Shown piece by piece: positions 1 through 5,882 of a stretch of DNA of 15,663 nucleotides; position 1 is the first letter of the stretch; each line of letters begins with the position of its first letter. Position numbers and translations under genes: made by a program. The stretch is from CAYTCZ01 sp964436315 (GTDB taxonomy: Bacteria; Actinomycetota; Thermoleophilia; Gaiellales; Gaiellaceae): the NCBI GenBank assembly GCA_964436315.1, contig CAYTCZ010000090.1, positions 1 to 15,663 on the forward strand, written 5' to 3'. The notes beneath the pieces were generated by a model, which made no database searches, was not told the origin of the DNA, and was given only the letters and a program-made list of their open reading frames with translations.

Positions 1-51
1 CTGCTTGGTCTCATCCGTCCCCGACGGCACCGCACCTACCGGAATAGGCTC

Positions 52-888
52 TTAGTCGGATCCCTCTGGCTCGTCGACGCGTCGGTTCTCAGCCCGCGCC
101 ATGCGAAGCCCGGGCATCTGGAGAGAGACCGGCACCGGGATGCGCCTCGACATCGTCATGAGAGTGGGGGCGCCGCCGATCAGGTCGAGTAGACGAAGCC
201 GGGCGCTCTTCAACGTCGTATGGCCGTCATCGAACCGCGCCACGGCGCGCTCGAGCTTCCGTTCCGAGTAGAACCAGCGCGCCCAGGGTGACCTCGGCTT
301 CGCGAGCCTGAGTGCGGCTACGAGTCCGACGAGCGGGACAAAGATGCTGACTACCCCGAGCGTGAGCTTGCCCTTCAGAAAGGTGACAAGCGCCAGCGCG
401 ATATTGACAGCCACCATCACGAACGCAACGAGGAGCCCGCTCTCGGCTTCGCCGTCGACCCCGAAAGGTGCGGTGCCGATGAGAAGCAGGCCGGCCACGA
501 GCACGCCGACCAGAGTGGCAACGATCGAGGTTCGTCCCTCCTCTGCCCAGTAGACGTCCTGGAGATAGAGCCAGAGCGCGAACTCGTCCAGAGTCAGCGC
601 CGCTCCGATGCCGAAGATGATCCCGAGCAGCTCGATACCTGGGCTCTCGGGTTGGATCGCGATCGCAACCAGGCCGCTGAGCAGGATGAGGATGATCCCC
701 ACGACCATGTGGTGCAGGTGCACACCCCCGACGCTTCCGCTTCCCCAGCCGCAGACGCGGGCGAGCCGCGTGTAGAGCCTGGTCAATGCGAACGTGATCA
801 AGAAAGCGACGAGGAGTGCGACAAGCGGTTCTCTGCCGGCCAGCGCGATCTGCGTCTGGTAGCCGGGAATGAGGTCGAAAGCATTCAT
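52..888 (-). CDS. Six-helix integral membrane protein with HLHH and DE motifs, function unknown
   Basis: Encodes 278 residues. Hydrophobic segments are visible at about 19-38, 60-79, 86-107, 122-142, 150-170 and 174-194, followed by a basic, soluble C-terminal tail of about 80 residues. Polar residues sit at the edges of or inside helices: HLHH at 57-60, Asp101-Glu102 in LDEFALWL, and DVYWAEEGR at 111-119. Such a His/Asp/Glu set in a membrane is compatible with metal binding or an intramembrane enzyme, but that is inference. From memory, similar proteins occur as uncharacterised membrane proteins in actinobacteria. The ATG at 888 has only a weak ribosome site. The gene lies 40 bases downstream of the DM13 gene on the same strand, so the two are probably cotranscribed. 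That the protein is real and in the membrane is well supported; no function is claimed. Confidence 0.85.
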   Translation of the reverse strand: MNAFDLIPGYQTQIALAGREPLVALLVAFLITFALTRLYTRLARVCGWGSGSVGGVHLHHMVVGIILILLSGLVAIAIQPESPGIELLGIIFGIGAALTLDEFALWLYLQDVYWAEEGRTSIVATLVGVLVAGLLLIGTAPFGVDGEAESGLLVAFVMVAVNIALALVTFLKGKLTLGVVSIFVPLVGLVAALRLAKPRSPWARWFYSERKLERAVARFDDGHTTLKSARLRLLDLIGGAPTLMTMSRRIPVPVSLQMPGLRMARAENRRVDEPEGSD

Positions 889-928
889 CGAACTCGTGCT
901 AGCGCGTGATTTCGTGTGGCTGGTTCAT

Positions 929-1648
929 TCAGGAGGGTGCGAGAGTTGCCATCCCAAACGAGACGGAAAACGCTCGGCACCAGATCGAGACGCTTCCGTA
1001 CCGCGCCAGGTCCACATCGTCGGGGATTTCGTATTGCTGGTTTCCGCGATTGCCCTTGAGCCCGCCGAGATCGACGAAGTCCCCCGCGTCGCCTCCGTCC
1101 GGAACCGCCCCGGCTACCAGGTAGACGCGAAGATCAGGGCCGTTGTCGGTCTCGAGGTCAGTGAACGTCAGAACACGTCCGCCCGCTCCGAGTTCGACGA
1201 CGGCCACCCGGCCGGAGGCTCCATGCGCCTGGCCGACGAACTCGCCGCTCAGAACCTCGACGTTTACTGATTCCGAAAGCGCCTCGGACCCGGCCGCGTC
1301 GAGTTCGGAGGCTGAGACGCCGACCGCTACCTGCTCGTTGACCTCCACATCGCGCAGGGTCGACCAGGCCAGGTAGCCGCCAACGGAGCCTGAGGTGAAC
1401 ACGAAGGCAGCCAGAACCGGTACGGCAAGTCCGCGCCAGCGCTGTGCCGTCCACACAGAGATCAACCCAGCGAGGCCGAACCAGACGACCGTCAGCGCCA
1501 TGGAGGTCTTGAAGTCGTTCGTCAGCTGGCCCGCGAAGAACCAAAGTCCGACGAGCGTGATCACCGCGACAACCGGAGCGGCGAGGACCCTGGCCCAAAC
1601 GGGAATCGTTCGGTTCGATGGGACGATGAGATGGGCGGCTAGCGACAT
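929..1648 (-). CDS. Membrane protein with C-terminal DM13 domain
   Basis: Encodes 239 residues. Three transmembrane helices lie at about 20-40, 47-66 and 74-96. A linker of about 30 residues then leads to a DM13 domain at about 130-237. Features seen are the SGEFVG start, FVDLGGLKGNRGNQQYEIP at 191-209 and SIWCRAFSVSFG at 221-232. Cys224 is the almost invariant cysteine of DM13 domains. DM13 is a small beta-rich domain proposed, from comparative analysis, to act in redox or electron-transfer reactions, often outside the cytoplasm; that role is family-level inference. The start is well supported: AAGGAG lies six bases before the ATG at 1648. The six-helix membrane protein follows 40 bases downstream on the same strand. 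The upstream region runs into the assembly gap, so any earlier operon member is not visible. Confidence 0.9.
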   Translation of the reverse strand: MSLAAHLIVPSNRTIPVWARVLAAPVVAVITLVGLWFFAGQLTNDFKTSMALTVVWFGLAGLISVWTAQRWRGLAVPVLAAFVFTSGSVGGYLAWSTLRDVEVNEQVAVGVSASELDAAGSEALSESVNVEVLSGEFVGQAHGASGRVAVVELGAGGRVLTFTDLETDNGPDLRVYLVAGAVPDGGDAGDFVDLGGLKGNRGNQQYEIPDDVDLARYGSVSIWCRAFSVSFGMATLAPS

Positions 1649-1726
1649 GAGTCTCCTTCTCGGTCGTTTTGGGAACTGACTCGGCAGGCGCCGAATCGTT
1701 TCGCCCGGACCCCGTGTCGAGGACTA

Positions 1727-1826
1727 NNNNNNNNNNNNNNNNNNNNNNNNNNNNNNNNNNNNNNNNNNNNNNNNNNNNNNNNNNNNNNNNNNNNNNNNNN
1801 NNNNNNNNNNNNNNNNNNNNNNNNNN
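1727..1826. other. Assembly gap (100 N)
   Basis: There are exactly 100 undetermined bases, the conventional length for a scaffold gap of unknown size. The promoter region of the DM13 gene and whatever followed the flavin reductase gene are lost here. Reading frames that run through the N block have no meaning. Confidence 0.99.
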
Positions 1827-1914
1827 TGGGAGGGTGTCTCGCTTGATGCGATCCTGGCCGCCGTCGAGCACGATGCGGCCTATGTGATCGCCTACTGCGA
1901 TGGGACGGCCGTGA
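1827..1914. other. Gap-flanking fragment, possible truncated coding sequence on either strand
   Basis: These 88 bases between the gap and the flavin reductase stop codon are open in one frame on each strand. The plus frame starting at 1827 reads WEGVSLDAILAAVEHDA and stays open, GC-rich at third positions, into the end of the reductase gene. A minus frame ends, at the gap, in GRIVLDGGQDRIKRDTLP, and its only usable start is a GTG at 1871 with no clear ribosome site. I recognise neither peptide. One may be the edge of a gene cut by the gap and the other its shadow; the sequence cannot decide. Confidence 0.25.
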
Positions 1915-3330
1915 TCACGTCAGCGTTGCTGGTTCCGCGGCCATTCTCGGGTGGGGAACGTGATCCATCATCGTCATCAGGCGCTCGTCAGGAAGGGAGC
2001 GCAGGGCGGCGCCGAAAGCCTCCGAGAACGACGGGAACTGCGCGATTGTGTCCGTGAGGACGTCGACGGGAATCTCCGCGCGAATCGCCAGCACAGCCTG
2101 ATGGATCCACTCGCTCGCGAGGGGCGCGACAGCCCAGGCTCCTACGAGCACACGCCGCGCACGGTCGACCACGATCCCTAACGTTCCTTGCGGATTCTCC
2201 TGAAAGGTGTAAGGACGGGCGATCGACGACGGGAGGTCGATCGTTGTCGTGACGATGTCGATGCCCCGCTCGCGGGCGTCGGACTCCGTCATGCCTACGG
2301 CGGCCACCTCCGGGTCGGTGAAGAACACTCTTGGCACCGCTCGGTAATCGGCTTTGACAGGGATGCCGACGATGTCGGCCGCAGCGATTCGCCCCTGGTA
2401 TTTGGCCACGTGCGTGAACGCGGCGATACCGGTGACGTCTCCGATCGCCCAGATGCCATCGGCAGCTCGGCAGCGCTCGTCGACCTCGACGCCGCGCGGG
2501 CCCGGCGCGATACCGACCGTCTCGAGGCCGATACCTTGTGTTCTCGGGAGACGCCCGGTCGCCACCAGGAGCACCTCGCCCCGGGCTTCTCGGCCGTCGT
2601 CGAGTTCGACAACCCGATCACCGTTCTCGAGCCGGACTCGCTCCGCGCGGCCACCGAGGAAAACCTCGACACCGTCCTGTTCGAGAAGGTCACCCAGGAG
2701 GTCGCCGATTCGGGGCTCCTCGCGTGGGGCGAGTCGGTCGGCGCCCTGGATGAGCCTAACCCGGGAGCCGAAGCGGGCAAGGAACTGACCGAGCTCGATC
2801 CCTACCGCACCGCCACCGATCACAACGGTACTCTCCGGGATCTCCGTCAAGTCGGTCGCGTCGCGGTTTGTCCAGTACCCGGCTTCCGCGAGGCCGGGAA
2901 TGGGTGGGACGACTGCTTCCGCCCCGGTCGCGACGATAACGGCATCGGCCGTTAGGCCGTGACCGTCGACCTCTACTCGGCCGGGCCCGGCGAGCTTCCC
3001 GTGGCCCTTGAGCACAGTCACGCCGCGCTCTGTGTAGCGAGCGATGCGTCCCGAGTCGTCGTGGTTCGAGACCATGTAATCGCGGTAGGCGGCCAGCTTT
3101 GGGAAATCAAGCGCGGGCGCGTGGACGCCTGCGGCCCGAGAGCACTTGCCCTTCAGCTCGGGGGGCCGAAGCAGGGTCTTCGTGGGGATGCAGCCCCAGT
3201 TTGAGCACTCGCCGCCGATTACCTCCCGCTCGACGAGGGCCACACGGCGCTCAGCCTTGAGGAGTGTGTTGAGGGCGACCTCACCTCCGGGACCGGCGCC
3301 CAGGATAACTACGTCGTATGAGTTATTCAT
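1915..3330 (-). CDS. Pyridine nucleotide-disulfide oxidoreductase, lipoamide dehydrogenase-like, catalytic His missing
   Basis: Encodes 471 residues, the usual length for this flavoprotein family. It has the FAD motif GAGPGG at 11-16, the redox-active disulfide in GGECSNWGCIP (Cys42, Cys47), an NAD(P) motif GGGAVG at 172-177, the second FAD contact IGDV near 296-299, and a C-terminal dimerisation domain. Lipoamide dehydrogenase carries a His-Glu pair in HPTxxE there; this protein reads QFPSFSE, with Phe432 for the His while Glu437 remains. True lipoamide turnover is therefore doubtful, and no 2-oxoacid dehydrogenase genes are nearby. Homologues lacking this dyad, such as mycobacterial LpdA, have been described as quinone reductases, so a quinone or another small disulfide is a possible substrate. 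The ATG at 3330 is chosen because AAGGGAG lies nine bases upstream; an in-frame ATG at 3387 has no ribosome site. It is divergent from the antiporter gene. Confidence 0.93.
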   Translation of the reverse strand: MNNSYDVVILGAGPGGEVALNTLLKAERRVALVEREVIGGECSNWGCIPTKTLLRPPELKGKCSRAAGVHAPALDFPKLAAYRDYMVSNHDDSGRIARYTERGVTVLKGHGKLAGPGRVEVDGHGLTADAVIVATGAEAVVPPIPGLAEAGYWTNRDATDLTEIPESTVVIGGGAVGIELGQFLARFGSRVRLIQGADRLAPREEPRIGDLLGDLLEQDGVEVFLGGRAERVRLENGDRVVELDDGREARGEVLLVATGRLPRTQGIGLETVGIAPGPRGVEVDERCRAADGIWAIGDVTGIAAFTHVAKYQGRIAAADIVGIPVKADYRAVPRVFFTDPEVAAVGMTESDARERGIDIVTTTIDLPSSIARPYTFQENPQGTLGIVVDRARRVLVGAWAVAPLASEWIHQAVLAIRAEIPVDVLTDTIAQFPSFSEAFGAALRSLPDERLMTMMDHVPHPRMAAEPATLT

Positions 3331-3493
3331 CGCGCGAAGCTCCCTTCCAACTGGAGTCGTCTCGACGTAGTCCTTTGGGCCGGCCATCCGTTACACGGGC
3401 TCAGGGTCCGCTAACTGCTGAGGACCGCTCGAACGCGCTGATGTCTCTGGTCCGTGCCGTAACGGCTCGCCCGGAGACGAGACTGGCTAAGGG
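3331..3493. promoter_or_regulatory. Divergent intergenic region between flavin reductase and antiporter
   Basis: These 163 bases separate two divergently read genes and should hold both promoters. CCGTTAC at 3388-3394 and GTAACGG at 3459-3465 form a widely spaced inverted repeat, and GGTCC at 3405-3409 with GGACC at 3422-3426 form a shorter one inside it. They could be operator half-sites for a shared regulator, but at this length chance is possible. No convincing -35/-10 pair was found on either strand. Confidence 0.4.
3340..3346 (-). promoter_or_regulatory. Ribosome binding site deciding the flavin reductase start
   Basis: On the minus strand this reads AAGGGAG, nine bases before the ATG at 3328-3330. 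The alternative in-frame ATG at 3385-3387 has no purine-rich stretch before it and would add 19 residues ahead of the beta strand that leads into the FAD motif. Confidence 0.65.
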
Positions 3494-4717
3494 ATGCCCG
3501 ATATCTCCACGGACCTGGCGATTGTCGCGGCCGCCGCGTTCAGCGCGCCGCTTCTCCTCGGCTTCTTCCCGCAGGTTCGTCTGCCGGCGATCGTCCTCGA
3601 GCTCATTGCCGGCATCATCATCGGGCCGTCGGTGCTCGGATGGGTCGAGGTCGATACCGCCATCGGTCTGTTCGCACTCGTGGGGCTAGCCTTCCTGCTC
3701 CTCATCGCTGGGCTCGAAGTCGACTTTGAGCGGCTGCGGGGGCGCCTGCTCGAGGTGACCGGCCTCGGTTTTCTCGTGTCTCTAGGCATTGCCGTCCTGG
3801 TGGGATTCCTGCTCACGGCAGGCGGTCTCGTCAACTCCCCGCTCCTCGTCGCCATCATGCTGTCGGCAACCTCGCTCGGCATCGTCATCGCTGTGCTCAA
3901 GGACGCCGACAAGGTCGAATCGCGCTTCGGCCAGTACGTGATCGCGAACTCGTCGCTCGCCGAGGTGTTGACGATCGTGCTGCTCTCGCTCTTCTTCTCG
4001 ATGGAGTCATCAGGAAAAGGAACGCGAATTCTCCTTCTTGGGTTCCTCGGCGTCCTCTGCGCGGTGGTGGCGCTCACAATCGTCGAGTTCGAGCGCTGGA
4101 GCCGCCTCTCGGCGGTGCTCCTCCGGCTCCAGGACACGACGGCACAAATCCGGGTGCGCGGCGCGTTTCTCCTGCTCGCGGTCTTTATCGTCCTCGCTGA
4201 GCAATTTGGGCTTGAAGCGATCCTTGGCGCTTTTCTCGCCGGCGCGATCCTGAAGCTCGTTGATCGCGACGTCATGATGACGCACCCACGCTTTCGCGAG
4301 AAACTGGAGGCGGTTGGCTTTGGAGTCTTCATCCCCTTCTTCTTCGTGACGAGCGGTATCCGCTTCGACCTCGAGGCGCTCGTCGCCAGCGCCTCGGCGA
4401 TAGCGCAGGTGCCCATCTTTCTCATTGCGCTAATCGTGGTCCGGGGGCTTCCCGTCGTCCTCTATCGTGGGTTCTCTGGGCTTCAGCTTGCCGCTTCGGG
4501 CCTCCTGCAGGCGACGTCGATCAGCTTCATCGTGGTCGCCGGAGAGATCGGCCGGGAACTCGGGCTTCTGAGCGAGGCAACTGCTGCCGCCTTCATTGCG
4601 GCCGGTCTCATCTCGGTCCTCGTCTTTCCACTCGCTGCGCTTACGATGCTCCGGCGCGAGGAGAAGCGCGAGACACAGTTGGCACCCACTCGCCCGCTCG
4701 AAGCTCGAACCAGCTGA
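3494..4717 (+). CDS. Cation:proton antiporter, CPA2 (Na+/H+ exchanger) family
   Basis: Encodes 407 residues, nearly all in hydrophobic helices (about 11-13), typical of the membrane domain of CPA2 antiporters, which swap Na+ or K+ for protons across the inner membrane. Family marks seen are AGLEVDFERL at 72-81, SATSLGIVIAVLKD at 124-137, GAFLAGAIL at 245-253, and GFGVFIPFFFVTSGIRFDL at 275-293. The ion-binding helix, usually with an Asp-Asp or Asn-Asp pair, reads NSSLAEVLTI at 152-161, so Glu157 may replace the Asp. There is no C-terminal RCK/TrkA nucleotide-binding domain: the protein ends in a short basic tail, unlike KefB or KefC. The ATG at 3494 directly follows a purine-rich AAGGG that is too close for a good ribosome site. 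It appears to be a single-gene unit, divergent from the flavin reductase. The ion specificity cannot be read. Confidence 0.92.
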   Translation: MPDISTDLAIVAAAAFSAPLLLGFFPQVRLPAIVLELIAGIIIGPSVLGWVEVDTAIGLFALVGLAFLLLIAGLEVDFERLRGRLLEVTGLGFLVSLGIAVLVGFLLTAGGLVNSPLLVAIMLSATSLGIVIAVLKDADKVESRFGQYVIANSSLAEVLTIVLLSLFFSMESSGKGTRILLLGFLGVLCAVVALTIVEFERWSRLSAVLLRLQDTTAQIRVRGAFLLLAVFIVLAEQFGLEAILGAFLAGAILKLVDRDVMMTHPRFREKLEAVGFGVFIPFFFVTSGIRFDLEALVASASAIAQVPIFLIALIVVRGLPVVLYRGFSGLQLAASGLLQATSISFIVVAGEIGRELGLLSEATAAAFIAAGLISVLVFPLAALTMLRREEKRETQLAPTRPLEARTS

Positions 4718-4757
4718 CTCGGCAAGCCGGACTCCGACGTCGCTGCGGCGAGTGTTG

Positions 4758-4785
4758 CCTGCCCTCCGACCGGAGGCGACGCAGG
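4758..4785 (+). terminator. Possible hairpin terminator after the antiporter gene
   Basis: CCTGCCCTCC at 4758-4767 can pair with GGAGG at 4772-4776 and, across a four-base bulge, with GCAGG at 4781-4785, around the loop GACC. It begins 40 bases after the antiporter stop. No run of T follows, so this is at best a weak or factor-dependent terminator. Confidence 0.3.
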
Positions 4786-4801
4786 AGCCGATTTCGGAAG
4801 T

Positions 4802-4813
4802 TCACCCGGGTGA
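4802..4813. repeat. Perfect 12-base palindrome TCACCCGGGTGA
   Basis: A self-complementary site 40 bases upstream of the small-protein/sigma-factor pair. It shares its TCACCC half with the adjacent inverted repeat, so the hexamer or its complement occurs four times between 4802 and 4842. A dimeric repressor or activator site is the natural reading, but no binding protein is known from the window. Confidence 0.5.
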
Positions 4814-4818
4814 TTGAC

Positions 4819-4847
4819 GAACTGGGTGAAGACAGCTCACCCGGTTC
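4819..4847. repeat. 11-base inverted repeat with TCACCC core before the sigma-factor unit
   Basis: GAACTGGGTGA at 4819-4829 and TCACCCGGTTC at 4837-4847 are complementary over all 11 positions except one, which in RNA would be a U-G wobble. The seven-base spacer is AGACAGC. The repeat ends six bases before the ATG at 4854. It could be an operator in DNA or, if transcribed, a hairpin covering the ribosome site. There is no T tract, so an intrinsic terminator is unlikely. Confidence 0.6.
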
Positions 4848-4853
4848 GCGTGC

Positions 4854-5102
4854 ATGCTGGCCGCGGTGAACGAGACAAGTGGCTTTGAGTGCGTGACTGC
4901 GAATCCGAAGACCTACCGAATCACGATCCGAGGGAATCTGAGCGAACGCTTCACCTCGGTGTTTCCCGCCGGGACGGTCGAGTCCGGAGGGGGGAAGACG
5001 ACCTTTCTGAGCGAGTTTTGCGACCAGGCCCAGCTCTGGGGCCTGCTCGAGCGGGTGCAGGACTTTGGCCTCGAACTCGTGCGGGTTGAGGAGGTCTCGT
5101 GA
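4854..5102 (+). CDS. Small protein (82 aa) translationally coupled to the sigma factor
   Basis: Encodes 82 residues, not assigned to a named family. The layout is a beta-type stretch YRITIRGNLSERFTSVFP at 21-38, a glycine-rich turn, a second strand, then DQAQLWGLLERVQDFGLELV at 57-76, likely a helix followed by a strand. This resembles, from memory, a group of uncharacterised 70-90 residue actinobacterial and chloroflexal proteins ending in a DQAALHGLL-type helix. The stop overlaps the sigma-factor start in GTGA at 5099-5102, so the two are translated together. The ATG at 4854 has no good ribosome site and sits just behind an inverted repeat; a GTG at 4866 is an alternative start. Its position suggests a role with the sigma factor, for example as a partner or sensor, but that is a guess. 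Confidence 0.7.
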   Translation: MLAAVNETSGFECVTANPKTYRITIRGNLSERFTSVFPAGTVESGGGKTTFLSEFCDQAQLWGLLERVQDFGLELVRVEEVS

Positions 5103-5803
5103 CGGTTCTCGGTACCTCGAGCATCCAGGAACGGCCGAAGCTTACGCGCGAGGGCGATAGCTTCACTCTTCCGGCCGAGGACCGCCAGTTGTTGGCTGAC
5201 CTTCGGCGCGGTGACCAGGACGCTTTCGCCGTTCTCGTCGATCTCTACCACGCTTCCCTGGTCCGCCTCGCGATGGTTTACGTCCACAATCGGGCAGTGG
5301 CGGAGGAGGTCGCTCAGGAAACCTGGCTTGGGGTGATACGTGGGCTCGAGCGATTCGAAGAGCGTTCGACGCTCAAGACGTGGATCTTCCGGATTCTCAC
5401 GAACAAGGCGAAGACTCGAGCGGAGAGGGAGGGGCGGAGCATCCCCATGACGGCCATCGCCAGGCCCGATGAAGAAGGAGCGGAGCCCGCCGTCGACGCC
5501 GAGCGCTTCCTGGGTTCTGGCGATCGGCAGTGGCCTGGCCACTGGGCCTCGCCGCCAGCGAGGTGGGAGGAGCTCCCAGAAGCGCGCTTGTTCGCGGAGG
5601 AGACGTTTACTCTCATCCGCGAGGTGATCGAGACGCTGCCTCCGGTGCAACGCCAGGTCATTACTTTGCGCGACGTCGAGGGGTGGGGCTCTGACGAGGT
5701 GCGCGCGCTACTCGGCGTTTCCCAGGCGAACCAACGCGTCCTTCTGCACCGGGCGCGCTCGAAGGTGAGGGCTGCGCTCGAGCCCTACCTCGCCAGCGCT
5801 TGA
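5099..5803 (+). CDS. ECF-type RNA polymerase sigma factor (sigma-70 family)
   Basis: Encodes 234 residues. Region sigma-2 lies at about 40-112, with DAFAVLVDLYHASLVRLAM, AEEVAQETWLGVIRGLERF and LKTWIFRILTNKAKTRAER; it contacts core polymerase and the -10 element. A linker of about 50 residues containing WPGHWASPPARWEELPEA leads to sigma-4 at about 166-228, with LPPVQRQVITLRDVEGW and a helix-turn-helix ending in NQRVLLHRARSKVRAAL, which reads the -35 element. The start GTG is shared with the stop of the preceding small-protein gene (GTGA). Sigma factors of this style are commonly followed by a zinc-finger anti-sigma gene; none follows here, and the next gene is a LuxR-type regulator 79 bases on. 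The target promoters and the signal are unknown. Confidence 0.93.
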   Translation: MTVLGTSSIQERPKLTREGDSFTLPAEDRQLLADLRRGDQDAFAVLVDLYHASLVRLAMVYVHNRAVAEEVAQETWLGVIRGLERFEERSTLKTWIFRILTNKAKTRAEREGRSIPMTAIARPDEEGAEPAVDAERFLGSGDRQWPGHWASPPARWEELPEARLFAEETFTLIREVIETLPPVQRQVITLRDVEGWGSDEVRALLGVSQANQRVLLHRARSKVRAALEPYLASA

Positions 5804-5846
5804 CCGTGGCTCATGGGGTCATAACCCGGCCGCCTTTGACCAGGGC

Positions 5847-5876
5847 TTGTTTCGCTTGCCACTGCTGGCCTACGCT
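5847..5876 (+). promoter_or_regulatory. Possible promoter of the LuxR regulator, giving a leaderless start
   Basis: TTGTTT at 5847-5852 and TACGCT at 5871-5876 are spaced by 18 bases. The second box fits the actinobacterial -10 pattern TAnnnT. A start point six or seven bases further would fall on the GTG at 5883, which has no ribosome site, as in leaderless actinobacterial transcripts. The -35 match is partial. Confidence 0.35.
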
Positions 5877-5882
5877 ATTCGC

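Noticed and set aside
1158..1871. Open frames running through the N block
   Set aside because: They exist only because undetermined bases are read as open; the known part is antisense to or out of frame with the DM13 gene.
3487..4425. Minus-strand frame of about 312 codons across the antiporter
   Set aside because: It is Ser/Arg/Thr-rich and antisense to clear membrane helices of the antiporter.
4819..4847. Intrinsic terminator of the antiporter gene
   Set aside because: The stem is strong but has no T run after it and lies six bases before a start codon; an operator or leader hairpin is more likely.
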